DNA of 64,000 bases from Candidatus Delongbacteria bacterium (GTDB lineage Bacteria > CAIWAD01). Positions 42,678-51,443 of this stretch are shown here, one piece after another (the first letter of the stretch is position 1; the number at the start of each line of letters is the position of its first letter). A program made the position numbers and the translations under genes. The notes below the pieces were generated by a model. That model was not told the origin of the DNA. It worked only from the letters and a program-made list of their open reading frames with translations, and did no database searches. The stretch is from NCBI GenBank assembly GCA_020634015.1, contig JACKCN010000001.1, positions 169,001 to 233,000 on the forward strand, given 5' to 3'.

Positions 42678-42691
42678 GTGCCAATTGGCAC
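42678..42691 (+). promoter_or_regulatory. Perfect palindrome upstream of lipoprotein 3
   Basis: GTGCCAATTGGCAC, 14-bp palindrome, with the same GTGCCA/TGGCAC arms as the repeat upstream of lipoprotein 2. A further AAGTGCCAC half-site follows at 42704. It is 112 bp before the start codon. The sigma-54 spacing is not kept here. Confidence 0.4.
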
Positions 42692-42802
42692 CAAATGACT
42701 TGCAAGTGCCACCGAATTCTTTGAGCTTTCGGGTCGCTGTCCAAACGGAAGCCAGGCTTCCTCCCCCCAATTCAGTCATCAAAGCAGAACGGAAAGGCAA
42801 CC

Positions 42803-43396
42803 ATGAAACACTTTGCACAACTCCTTGCGCTGGGAATGGGCCTTGCCTTGCTGAGCGGATGCTCCCAGGAAAAGACCTCGGCCCCCGGAGACGAATCCAA
42901 CCCGATCAGTGCCTCCGCGATCCGTCTGGTCGACACCAGCCTGCTCACCGTGAAGGCGGCCCGCACCGACGATGGTCAGGGATATACCGACGAATTCAGC
43001 CACAATTTCGTCGTTGATGATGGCCAGGGCGTCGGATTCGAAGACGGATTCCTGGACTTCAGCGCCAATGGCGACGCGGTCAGCAATGACGTGGCCATCG
43101 AGGCTCAGTGGATGGGCTCCGGTGGGTTCTACGGCTATGACTTCGGTCCCGATGGCTTGCAGTTCGACAATGGCGTGGAGCTGGGCTACGAGGTGGGCGG
43201 CATTCTTGCCAGTGGCCTGCTGAACGAGGGCGAAACCCTGGTCCTCTACTGGGATCTTGAAAACGGAAGTTTCGTCGAAATTCCGTCCGAACTGGTGATC
43301 GAGAACGGCAAGGCTGAACTGAAGGCCACCATTCACCACTTCACCAAGTATGTGATCGGCATCGGCCCCCCGCCCGGAGGCGGCACCGACGACTGA
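42803..43396 (+). CDS. Lipoprotein 3 of a tandem trio (ZU5-like domain)
   Basis: 197 residues. Lipobox GLALLSGC-SQ. The shared domain is more diverged: WMGSGGFYGYDFGPDGLQFD, VELGYEVGGIL, LVLYWDLENGSFVEIPS, and the tail HFTKYVIGIGPPPGGGTDD. Order and spacing of blocks match the other two copies. GGAAAGG precedes the ATG at 42803. The gene ends 90 bp before the stop of the convergent histidine kinase. Function unknown. Confidence 0.72.
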   Translation: MKHFAQLLALGMGLALLSGCSQEKTSAPGDESNPISASAIRLVDTSLLTVKAARTDDGQGYTDEFSHNFVVDDGQGVGFEDGFLDFSANGDAVSNDVAIEAQWMGSGGFYGYDFGPDGLQFDNGVELGYEVGGILASGLLNEGETLVLYWDLENGSFVEIPSELVIENGKAELKATIHHFTKYVIGIGPPPGGGTDD

Positions 43397-43420
43397 TCAT
43401 GCATGACCGAATGCAAACGG

Positions 43421-43448
43421 AACGGGGCGCCAGTGGCGCCCCGTTTTG
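43421..43448 (+). terminator. Terminator of lipoprotein 3
   Basis: Perfect 11-bp stem AACGGGGCGCC / GGCGCCCCGTT with AGT loop, then TTG. Also placed to stop the convergent histidine-kinase transcript (stop at 43486). Confidence 0.88.
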
Positions 43449-43485
43449 ATTTCATGGTGTGCGGTCCGGCAGGCGGGCGCCATCA

Positions 43486-45207
43486 TCAATCATTGAATTC
43501 CGGCTCACGTCCGAAACCCAGCGGGAACCGGATCGTGAAACTGGTTCCCTGCCCCTGGATGCTGTCCAGTTTCATCTCCGCTTCGTGTTTCTCGACCACC
43601 ATGCGCACCAGCGTCAGCCCCAGACCGCTGCCACGGCCGCTGACCTTGGTGGTGAAATATGGGTCCCAGATACGCTTGAGCTGGTCGGCCGCAATGCCGC
43701 AGCCCGTATCGGACACGGTCAGCACCACGGTCTGGCCCGAGTGACGAGTCTGGATCCGGATGCTGCCTTCGCCCTTGTCTTCCACCGCGTGTGCGGCATT
43801 GATCAGCAGGTTCATCAGCAGTTGCTGGATGTAATCGCGGTCGCCCAGCTGCTGCGGCAGGTTCTCGTCCAGATCCAGATCGATCTGGAAACGTGATCCG
43901 GGCGGCAGACTGCCGCCCTGCTCGTCAAAGAGGCCGCAGTAGAAGTTCTTGATGCGCCCGCCGGTCTCCTTCAGCAGCTGCAGCACCTGCTCGACTTCGT
44001 GATTCATGTCCAGCAGCTGGCGGTTCATGCTCAGGGGCCGCGAAAGTGTGGTCAGGTTGCTCGCGATGCGCGAGATGCGGTCGGCCATCTCGTTGATGAT
44101 GCGCAGGTCCGGCGTGATCTGCGAGTACAGTTCCTCGTTGGCGATGATCCGGGCCTCCAGCAGCCCCAGCCGACCTTTCACCGGAGTCAGCGCGTTCTTG
44201 ATCTCATGGGCGATCGAGCCGGCCATGCGCGAGAGCATGTCGCTCTTTTCCTTCTCCAGCAGTTGCTGTTCCATGCGCTTCTGCAGGGTCACTTCGGAGA
44301 TCACCAGACCCTGGCGGCCCTTGCGACGTTCCGAAGACGGCAGGGGAAAGGGGAAAAGGCGGAAGGTGCGGCCCTGGCGTTCGAAATCGAAGCCCCCGCC
44401 GCCGGCCTCCTCGTGAAAACCGATCCGGTCCATCACGCGCCGTTCCACCTGGAAGGCACTGCCTGTCCACTCGAGGTAGGGATTCTGTTGCAGCAGTTCG
44501 TCGGTGAGACGATTGCTGAAATGCACACGGCCACTGTCATCCACCACCAGCAGCATCACGGGCACCGAATCGACGATGCTCTGGTGATAGGCCTGCAGAT
44601 CACGGACTTCCTGATAGCGACGGCGCTCTTCACGGCGCAGGGAAATGTGGGTCAGAATGATCGAGCCCAGCTCGCAGAACACTTCCAGCAGCACCAGCAT
44701 CGTGTCGGTGAACACGGAAATCCGGCTCTGGTTGTGTACGTAGATCACACCCACGATCCGGTCCTGCAGGCGCAGGGGCACACAGAGACTGCTTTTGAGG
44801 TTGAGCTTGATCACCGAGCTGCGCGTGGAGAGCGCCTCGTTGTTCTGGATGTCTTCGTTGCGCGCGGAAATGCCGGTCTGCAGCACCTGGCGTACGATCG
44901 AGGTACTCACCAGCTTTTCCGCATGCTCGCAGGATTTGCCCTCGCGGTCGAGAGCGTGGGGATAGGTCCAGTGTCCATCCTCGTCCTCGAGCACCAGCGC
45001 GCCGAACTCCGCGTCCACCAGTTCGATGGCCGAGCTGAGCAGGCGCGAGAACACCAGATCGGGATCATCGGCCTGATTGATCTGGTGCGTCAGCTCGAGA
45101 ATGCGTTGCAGGTTGCCTTCGCCCACCCGGCGCTCACGGTTTTCCATGCGCCGGGATTCTTCTTCAAGATTTTCAAGGCTTTCAAAGGCGTCAAAGAAGT
45201 CTTCCAT
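43486..45207 (-). CDS. GAF-PAS histidine kinase
   Basis: 573 residues, no membrane span. GAF domain ~35-190 (LSSAIELVDAEFGALVLEDE, LKSSLCVPLRLQDRIVGVIY). PAS ~210-305 (SIVDSVPVMLLVVDDSGRVH). HisKA with H-box MAGSIAHEIKNALTPVKGRL. HATPase with N-box LLMNLLINAAHAVEDKGEGS, G1 VSDTGCGIAADQLKRIWDPY and G2 VSGRGSGLGLTLVRMVVEKH. A cytoplasmic sensor of the NtrB-like atypical class. The ATG at 45207 shares its A with the stop of the upstream kinase (TGATG), indicating translational coupling; an ATG at 45240 would overlap that gene by 34 bp. No response regulator gene is adjacent. Confidence 0.9.
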   Translation of the reverse strand: MEDFFDAFESLENLEEESRRMENRERRVGEGNLQRILELTHQINQADDPDLVFSRLLSSAIELVDAEFGALVLEDEDGHWTYPHALDREGKSCEHAEKLVSTSIVRQVLQTGISARNEDIQNNEALSTRSSVIKLNLKSSLCVPLRLQDRIVGVIYVHNQSRISVFTDTMLVLLEVFCELGSIILTHISLRREERRRYQEVRDLQAYHQSIVDSVPVMLLVVDDSGRVHFSNRLTDELLQQNPYLEWTGSAFQVERRVMDRIGFHEEAGGGGFDFERQGRTFRLFPFPLPSSERRKGRQGLVISEVTLQKRMEQQLLEKEKSDMLSRMAGSIAHEIKNALTPVKGRLGLLEARIIANEELYSQITPDLRIINEMADRISRIASNLTTLSRPLSMNRQLLDMNHEVEQVLQLLKETGGRIKNFYCGLFDEQGGSLPPGSRFQIDLDLDENLPQQLGDRDYIQQLLMNLLINAAHAVEDKGEGSIRIQTRHSGQTVVLTVSDTGCGIAADQLKRIWDPYFTTKVSGRGSGLGLTLVRMVVEKHEAEMKLDSIQGQGTSFTIRFPLGFGREPEFND

Positions 45208-48200
45208 CAGCGGTGGCTTCCCCGGATCAAATGTTGGCATGTCTGTGCGGACCGCGCCAGCGACTCCATGACGGGCGAGGAACGGTAGCGCTCCTGCCCT
45301 TTCATCAACTTGCTATCGGTCAATTTCCTGAGGACTTTCACGGCCTTGCCAAGTGCTTCTCCGGCCTGTGCCAGCCTGCTGGATCGCAATTTCGCCTGCC
45401 CGATCAGCACACCCAGCATCACCCGTTGGAAAGGGCTGAATCGCCCCGATTCCTGGACCTGCTCAAATTCTTCTTCCAGCCAGGGAGGGCGGCTCTGCTC
45501 CTCCAGTCCAAAGCACAGATTGAGCAGCAGCCGATCGCGCAGTGCCCAGTTGGTGGCCGGAAGTTCCCGGGCCCGGTCGAGAAATGCGTTCCGGCTGGAG
45601 TCATTTTCCAATCCCTGCTCGAGGCAGTCAAGCAGGCGCAACTCGGCGGCACCCGCGCCTTCGCGACAGTCCGCGCAGACCTCGGGCTCGGGCACACGCC
45701 CCATGCTGGCCGCAACCAGTCCCCATTCGCGCAGGACATCGTGCTGCCCGTACTGGCGGCAGCGCAGCAGAAACTCCTCCTCGGTGCCGGGATCGGGCAA
45801 CAGGCCCAGATCCGCATCCATCAGCAGACGCTGCAGCTGGGCCTCGTTGCGCGCGGACGGACGATCCTGGAGGCGGCTCTGCTCCTCCAGCCGTTCGAGC
45901 TGATCCAGGGCCGGGTCGAGGTGGGCCAGCCGATAATTCACGTCCGCAGCCGCATAGAGTACGGGAAGAAGCGAAGGCCGATCGTCGGTCAGCAAACAGA
46001 GTGACTCGGCGTCCCGGAGGTGGTCCTGAGCTTCCTCGAGCCGCTCACCCAGGAAGGCGATGTGGGCCTGGTTGACCAGGACCTGGGTCAGTACGGTTTC
46101 CAGGTGCAGGGAGCGGGCCTCGCTGGCCGCGATCGCCAGTTCGTGCTCCGCTTCGTCCAGGCCCTCCCGGCGGGCGTGCAACAGGGCCAGGTTCATGCGC
46201 ACGCGGACCCGTTCGCCGGGGTCGGTGTCGCGGCTGGCGTTGCCCAGCAATTCCTGCCAGAGTCCGGCGGCTCGCTCCTCGTCGCCCAGACCGAAAGCCA
46301 GCGCCGCCAACAGATTGGCCTGATAACTGAGCTGGCGCCCCCAGGGCGGATCGAAATGGGTCAGCAGTCGGCTCCCCTCCTCCAGCAGCCCGCGAGCCTG
46401 CTCGATGCGTCCCAGCTGCCAGAGCGCAAGCGCCAGTTGTGACACGGCCTTCAATCGCTCACCCGGTTGATCCGGGCGGCTCAGGTCGAGGGCAAGGGCG
46501 AAGGCACGGCGCGCCAGACGGCTGCGGCCCTGACTCAGATACAGGTGCCCAAGCTGGGACAAGGCCTGCAGTCGATCGCTGCGGCTCAGATCCGGCAGGC
46601 CAAAACAGAGCCGCAGCACCTGGTGGGCGCGTTCGCCTTTGCCCTGCTCCTGAAGGGCCTGCACCAACAGACTGTAAAGGGCCAACTGGCGGTCTGCGGG
46701 CGCCATCTCAAGCGCACGCTCGAGGACCCGGATCCGGGCTTCGGGGTATCCCTGGCCCGAGGAGCTTTCGGCCAGTTTCAGCAACACGTCCCGCTCCACG
46801 GCCTGATTGCCGCAGGCCGCAAGATGTTCCAGCAGCAGTTCCGTGGGCGCATCGGTGCGGGCAATCAGCCAACCGAAGATCCGGCGGTGGGCGGCTTCCC
46901 GGTCCGGGGAGTCGATCCGGGCCCAGAGTGCCGGAACCGGGGCCAGCACACCGTCGCCACGGTCGCGCACCAGAGCCTCCGCTTCCAACCGGGCCAGGTC
47001 GGGCGAGGCGTCCAGTGCGGCCTGCCGCTGGAACCAGAGCGCCTGTCCCGCCAGCGAACTCCAGACGCCCAGTTCGGTCAGCAGCTGCAGACGTGAAGGT
47101 CCAAGGCTTTCGGGGTCCCTGAACAGCTCCCCTTCTGGCTGGAGCAGCGACTCGCCCAGGATCAGTCGTCCGTCCTGCCAGTGGATCCGCTGGCGCGCCA
47201 GATTGAGACGCAGCAGGTCCAGTGCGGGCAGCAGGATGCCCGCGGCCCGGTCATCCAGCTGGGTCAGCAGGTGCGTGTCCAGTTCAAGTCCGGGCAGGAT
47301 CACGGCCAGCTGCTGGCGGAAACTCCCGGGAGCGGGCAGCGGCATCAGCAGCCGGAATCCATGGTCTTCAACAGGCAGTTCGGGTGCCAGCCCGACCCGC
47401 ACCCGCACAAGGGGCAGGCCGCGTTCCTGGCACAGCCGCAGCATCTGCAGATCCCAGGCAGGCACCAGCGCGTCGGGGGCCAGCGCTCCGGTTTCCAGCA
47501 CCAGTCCGTTGAGTGGGTGGCCCAGATACACGGGCAGGAAGTCGAGCAGTGCGTTCAGCAGCAAGCGCAGGTCGGCACTGGCTGTGGGCAGTTTGCGGCC
47601 CGACTGCAGGCGTGAGTGCAACCAGGGGTGTCCGGCCAGCCCGGGGTGCCGCAACAGGTGCCGACGCGCCCAGTCCAGCGGCGTCTCCTGCCCCAGGTTC
47701 ATGTGCAGCTGCCGGTGGCCGGCCAGCGCCTGGCCATGCAGGAGCCACTCCAGCCAGATCGAATGATCGCCCGTGCTGGGCCCGTGGATGGCACCGCTGC
47801 GCCCCTGCTCGATGCAGGACTGCAGTTCCAGACACCAGGCGGGAACCTGGCTGGGAGCGGGGCGGCGAGGAACCAGTTCGGGACCCAGACAGTCCGGCTG
47901 CTGTTCCAGAAGAGCGTGCAGCACCTGGAGTGCCGAAGGGCGCCGTTCGGGATCAAGCTGCAGACAGGACTCGCAGAGGGGCATCAGCGGATGCTCGCGC
48001 CCGGCGCCGGGATCCAGTCGCTGGCCCTGCAGAATGGCCCGGATGCAGGCATCGGGATCGTCGGGGAAGGGAGCGTGGCCGCAGATCAGGCTCCAGCCCA
48101 GCACGCCCAGCGACCAGACGTCGCCCCCGGGATGCAGGCGGCCTTCCGAGAGGCGTTCGGGGGCCATGGTGGCGATGGTACCGGCGCGGTCCGCGCCGCC

Positions 48201-48671
48201 ATCGTCGATCGCACGGGCCAGTCCCAGATCCAGCAGCGAGGCACGGTCGTGATCCAGCAGCACGTTGCCCGGGCTGATGTCGCCGTGAAGATGGGCCAGA
48301 CTGGCCAGCTCGACCAGCCCCTGGGCCAGCTGGGCCAGCAGGCGCGCCAACGCCAGCGGATCCAGCGAGCTGGTCAGGGTTTCCAGGGTCGCCCCCTGAC
48401 GACGCTCCATCACGATCAGCTCGACACCGCCGCTGGAATCCAGGTGGAAATCGAGCAGCTCGGGAAACACGGGAGCACTCAGGCGGCGCAGCAGATTCAC
48501 TTCCCCGCGGAAGAGCTGGGCCATCTCCGGGTCGCGCGCCAGCTTGAGCACCACGGGGCGCCCGCTGTAACGGTCCACGGCGGCCAGAACACGCGCCGTG
48601 GTGCCTTCACCCAGCGGCTGGAGCTGTTCGAAGCGGCCTTCCGGATCGATCCGGCCCATGTCATCAAACAC
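45207..48671 (-). CDS. Ser/Thr protein kinase with degenerate ATPase-like and TPR regions
   Basis: 1154 residues. Kinase domain ~12-265: Gly loop LGEGTTARVL, Lys43 in VVLKLA, HGD131 loop LHGDISPGNVLL, metal site D148-L-G in place of DFG, and TMAPERLSEG. Residues ~280-560 resemble the AAA segment of STPK-AAA-TPR proteins, but the P-loop position reads IHGPSTGDHSIW and lacks GKS/T, so ATP binding there is doubtful. Residues ~600-1110 are a long TPR-like solenoid (RIRVLERALEMAPADRQLAL, ALWQLGRIEQARGLLEEGSR). Start GTG at 48671, two bases after the phosphatase stop; ATG at 48659 is an alternative. Middle of a three-gene unit. Confidence 0.88.
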   Translation of the reverse strand: MFDDMGRIDPEGRFEQLQPLGEGTTARVLAAVDRYSGRPVVLKLARDPEMAQLFRGEVNLLRRLSAPVFPELLDFHLDSSGGVELIVMERRQGATLETLTSSLDPLALARLLAQLAQGLVELASLAHLHGDISPGNVLLDHDRASLLDLGLARAIDDGGADRAGTIATMAPERLSEGRLHPGGDVWSLGVLGWSLICGHAPFPDDPDACIRAILQGQRLDPGAGREHPLMPLCESCLQLDPERRPSALQVLHALLEQQPDCLGPELVPRRPAPSQVPAWCLELQSCIEQGRSGAIHGPSTGDHSIWLEWLLHGQALAGHRQLHMNLGQETPLDWARRHLLRHPGLAGHPWLHSRLQSGRKLPTASADLRLLLNALLDFLPVYLGHPLNGLVLETGALAPDALVPAWDLQMLRLCQERGLPLVRVRVGLAPELPVEDHGFRLLMPLPAPGSFRQQLAVILPGLELDTHLLTQLDDRAAGILLPALDLLRLNLARQRIHWQDGRLILGESLLQPEGELFRDPESLGPSRLQLLTELGVWSSLAGQALWFQRQAALDASPDLARLEAEALVRDRGDGVLAPVPALWARIDSPDREAAHRRIFGWLIARTDAPTELLLEHLAACGNQAVERDVLLKLAESSSGQGYPEARIRVLERALEMAPADRQLALYSLLVQALQEQGKGERAHQVLRLCFGLPDLSRSDRLQALSQLGHLYLSQGRSRLARRAFALALDLSRPDQPGERLKAVSQLALALWQLGRIEQARGLLEEGSRLLTHFDPPWGRQLSYQANLLAALAFGLGDEERAAGLWQELLGNASRDTDPGERVRVRMNLALLHARREGLDEAEHELAIAASEARSLHLETVLTQVLVNQAHIAFLGERLEEAQDHLRDAESLCLLTDDRPSLLPVLYAAADVNYRLAHLDPALDQLERLEEQSRLQDRPSARNEAQLQRLLMDADLGLLPDPGTEEEFLLRCRQYGQHDVLREWGLVAASMGRVPEPEVCADCREGAGAAELRLLDCLEQGLENDSSRNAFLDRARELPATNWALRDRLLLNLCFGLEEQSRPPWLEEEFEQVQESGRFSPFQRVMLGVLIGQAKLRSSRLAQAGEALGKAVKVLRKLTDSKLMKGQERYRSSPVMESLARSAQTCQHLIRGSHR

Positions 48672-48673
48672 GT

Positions 48674-49438
48674 TCAGTTGAGGCCATCCACATCGAGAAT
48701 CAGGATCGAGAGGTTGTCGGGGGCATCGCGACGATGGGCTTCGGCCAGCAGGGCATCGGCCAGCAGATCACTGCCCGCGGTGGAAAGCACCATGCCCATC
48801 AGATCACGGCGCAGGATTCCTGCGTTCCAGAACCCGTCACTGCACATCAGCAGGCGGTCACCGGGCTGCAGATGAAACCGACGGCGATCCAGTTCCAGTC
48901 CGGGAATGCCCACCGCACGGGTCAGCATGTGCTTGTGGGGATGGGAGACCGCTTCCTTTTCGGGCAGGCCCAGCTCATCGACGACGGTGTGATCCCGGCT
49001 GAGCTGGATGATGCGCCCGTCGCGCAGCAGATAGGCGCGCGAGTCTCCCACGTGCAGCAGCAGGGCCGACGTTCCGTGCAGGATCAACCCGGTCAGCGTG
49101 GTGCCCACCCGTGTGGTGCCCGTGCTGGTCTGCAGGGCCGCCAGGCAGGTCTCCAGCCGGCTGGCCAGGCGCACAGGATCGGGCCATGCGCCGTTCTCTT
49201 CGGCGATGCTGGCCAGGAACTCCCGTCCGGCCGCGCGCGACGCCAGCTCGCCATGCTCGAAACCACCCATGCCATCGCAGACCACGAAGGCCGAGCACTC
49301 CCGGTCCAGAAACCAGCCGCACCAGTCTTCGTTCTGGTCGCGCTGGAGACCCGGATCGAGGCGCCAGGTGATGCCGTCGCAGGGCTGTCGGTGCTGGCTG
49401 TCATCATGATCGAGGCTGGGTGGAACGGAACCGTGCAT
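48674..49438 (-). CDS. PP2C-family protein phosphatase
   Basis: 254 residues. Metal-dependent Ser/Thr phosphatase with the expected motifs in order: RDQNEDWCGW, FVVCDGMGGFEHGELASR, GTTLTGLILHGTSALLLHVG, DSRAYLLRDGRIIQLSRDHT, GDRLLMCSDGFWNAG and DAPDNLSILILD. Metal-binding aspartates are all present. It lies directly upstream of the Ser/Thr kinase and probably reverses its phosphorylation. ATG at 49438. First gene of the unit; the promoter must lie in 49439-49546. Confidence 0.93.
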   Translation of the reverse strand: MHGSVPPSLDHDDSQHRQPCDGITWRLDPGLQRDQNEDWCGWFLDRECSAFVVCDGMGGFEHGELASRAAGREFLASIAEENGAWPDPVRLASRLETCLAALQTSTGTTRVGTTLTGLILHGTSALLLHVGDSRAYLLRDGRIIQLSRDHTVVDELGLPEKEAVSHPHKHMLTRAVGIPGLELDRRRFHLQPGDRLLMCSDGFWNAGILRRDLMGMVLSTAGSDLLADALLAEAHRRDAPDNLSILILDVDGLN

Positions 49439-49546
49439 GCGGGAACCTCGAATTGGTCTGCGAATGACTCACAACCCGGGCAGTCCGGGAATACCTGTGG
49501 TTATCGGATTGTCAATGGGGCGTCTCGTTTGCGCGGGCCTGCCCAC

Positions 49547-50257
49547 TCATGGGAGTGGTGTCAACCGGGTGAGGCCCATGTCCTGGGCACGTGGCAGTGC
49601 CAGGGACTCGATCCACTGCCCCGTGACCACCTGTCTGAACCCCAGCAGGCGGCACCAGAGGGCGATGTTGCGTCCGGGCAGGGCCTCGCGCGCACCGTAG
49701 CGCAGATCACCCAGCACAGGATGCCCGATCGCGGCCAGCTGGGCCCGGATCTGGTGGGGCCGACCGGTTTCCAGTTCCACGTCCAGCTCGCTGCGCTCCG
49801 GGTCGTTGGCCAATACTCGCAGGCTCAGGCGGGCCGGAAGCCAGCCTTCCCCGGCGGCGCCGGCCGTCTCACGAACCTGGCTGCGATTCCTGGCCGTGTC
49901 CTTGCGCAACCAGTGTTCCAGTCTGAGCTCCAGGCCCGGTTCAAGTACACCCTGCACGCCCACCCGGTAGACCTTGCGCACGCTGCGCTCGCGGAACTGG
50001 GCGCTGAGCCGGCTGGCGCCCTTGGAGGTGCGCGCCACCACCATCACGCCTCCGGCGGGTCGGTCCAGACGATGGACCAGCCCCAGATAGACTCCCCCGG
50101 GTTTGGCGTGACGCACACCGATGAAGGCCCGCAGCTCGTCAAGCAGGTTGCTGTCTCCCGTGTCGTCGGACTGGCTCAACCGATTGAAGGGCTTGAGCAC
50201 CACCAGGCAATGGTTGTCTTCGTACAACAGGACCGGCTGATCCGCCTCAGAGCGCAT
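49547..50257 (-). CDS. RluA-family pseudouridine synthase
   Basis: A 236-residue cytoplasmic enzyme. The catalytic motif is GLVHRLDRPAGGVMVVARTS (Asp in HRLD), with VLYEDNHCLVVLKPFNRLSQ at the start and ELETGRPHQIRAQLAAIGHP, VLGDLRYGA toward the end. It has no S4 domain, like RluA and TruC. Exact RNA target is unknown. The ATG at 50257 has GAGG five bases upstream and lies 11 bp inside the preceding methyltransferase gene, so the two RNA-modification genes are coupled. Confidence 0.9.
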   Translation of the reverse strand: MRSEADQPVLLYEDNHCLVVLKPFNRLSQSDDTGDSNLLDELRAFIGVRHAKPGGVYLGLVHRLDRPAGGVMVVARTSKGASRLSAQFRERSVRKVYRVGVQGVLEPGLELRLEHWLRKDTARNRSQVRETAGAAGEGWLPARLSLRVLANDPERSELDVELETGRPHQIRAQLAAIGHPVLGDLRYGAREALPGRNIALWCRLLGFRQVVTGQWIESLALPRAQDMGLTRLTPLP

Positions 50258-51137
50258 CGCGTCCTCGGTAGCGCACACAGACACCACAGGGCAGCACGCG
50301 CCCAGCGGGACCGCCCGTCTCGCGCAGCTGCAGTTCGTGGCAGCTGAGCGCATCGGCGGGCAGGATCTCCTCCACCAGATTGCGGATGACCGTGGCGGAA
50401 TAGCCCATGGAGTACGCATTGAAGACCAGGGCCAGCGGGTTGTCGCTCAGCACGGCCCGTACACGCTGGAGCAGCAGCGGCACATCCTCCTCGAAGCGGA
50501 AGACCTTGCCGGCCTTGTCACGCCCGAAGGCCGGGGGATCGAGGATCACCGCATCGTAGCGACGTCCCCGCCGCTGTTCGCGCTCGAGGAAACGGATGCA
50601 ATCGTCCGTGATCCAGCGGATGGGTGCCTGCTCAAGCCCGGAAAGCGTCTGGTTGTGCCGGGCCCATTCCACCGCATCGGGGGAAGCATCCACGTGGCAC
50701 ACCCGGGCACCGGCCGCGGCCGCCACCAGGCTGGCCACACCGGTATAGCCGAAGAGGTTCAGCACCTCGGGTGGCGAGCCATCGCGGGCGATGCGTGCGC
50801 GCAGGCAGGCATCGAGAAAGCGCCAGTTGGGTTCCTGCTCGGGAAACAGGCCCGTGTGCTTGAATGGGGTCAGGCGCAGTCGCAGGCGCAGGTCGTGCAA
50901 CTGGATCTCCCACTCGGGAGTCTGGCCCCGTCGATCCCAGTGACTGCTGCCGAAGCGCTGGGTGGGGTCGAAGCGGCAGTGCGCGGCCTGCCAGCGCCCT
51001 GGCTTGAGACGCCTGCTCCAGAGGGCGTTGGGGTCGGGACGTTCGAGCACGCGTGCGCCAAAGCGTTCCAGCCGGAAACCGGCCCCGCTGTCCAGCAGCT
51101 CATAACCCGGCAGGCGGGCTTCCTCGAAGTGGATCAC
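50247..51137 (-). CDS. Class I SAM-dependent methyltransferase (RlmI-like)
   Basis: 296 residues. SAM-binding fold: VLNLFGYTGVASLVAAAAGA (motif I), VCHVDASPDAVEWARHNQTL (motif II), then the catalytic-loop motif VILDPPAFGRDKAGKVFRFE (DPPAF). This is the pattern of the COG1092/RlmI-RlmK group acting on 23S rRNA. It lacks the N-terminal PUA domain of RlmI. The GTG at 51137 has AAGGAG five bases upstream; longer in-frame sequence is unrelated. Coupled with the downstream pseudouridine synthase. Confidence 0.85.
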   Translation of the reverse strand: MIHFEEARLPGYELLDSGAGFRLERFGARVLERPDPNALWSRRLKPGRWQAAHCRFDPTQRFGSSHWDRRGQTPEWEIQLHDLRLRLRLTPFKHTGLFPEQEPNWRFLDACLRARIARDGSPPEVLNLFGYTGVASLVAAAAGARVCHVDASPDAVEWARHNQTLSGLEQAPIRWITDDCIRFLEREQRRGRRYDAVILDPPAFGRDKAGKVFRFEEDVPLLLQRVRAVLSDNPLALVFNAYSMGYSATVIRNLVEEILPADALSCHELQLRETGGPAGRVLPCGVCVRYRGRDAL

Positions 51138-51443
51138 GGTCTCTCCTTGGGACAGGACTGGCGGGGGTGGCCAGCACACGCACAGAGTCCTTGTGCCCTG
51201 CGCTCGCAACCGGACATCAACGACACCCTTCGGGGGCAAGGACCCCGGGAGGGGGCAACTGAACCGGAAGCAGGATGACACCCCGGAGCCGGCAGGTTCT
51301 GTCCGGCGGGGCGCAGCCACGGAGCGGCGTGTCACGATTGGCTGGATCACGCGCGCGCCCAAGGTAGGAAATTCAGGATGGGAGTGCCGCCGGTCAGGTA
51401 CCGGTCAGCGCATGCCCACAGGCGGGACCGGGCTCCAGGGGAC
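51138..51443. other. Gene-free stretch between hybrid kinase and methyltransferase
   Basis: 306 bp. No coding frame, tRNA or convincing terminator. It should hold the promoter of the methyltransferase/pseudouridine synthase pair. Confidence 0.3.

Noticed and set aside
42678..42705. Sigma-54 promoter before lipoprotein 3
   Set aside because: TGGCAC and TTGC are present but three bases too far apart; only the palindrome is kept as a feature.
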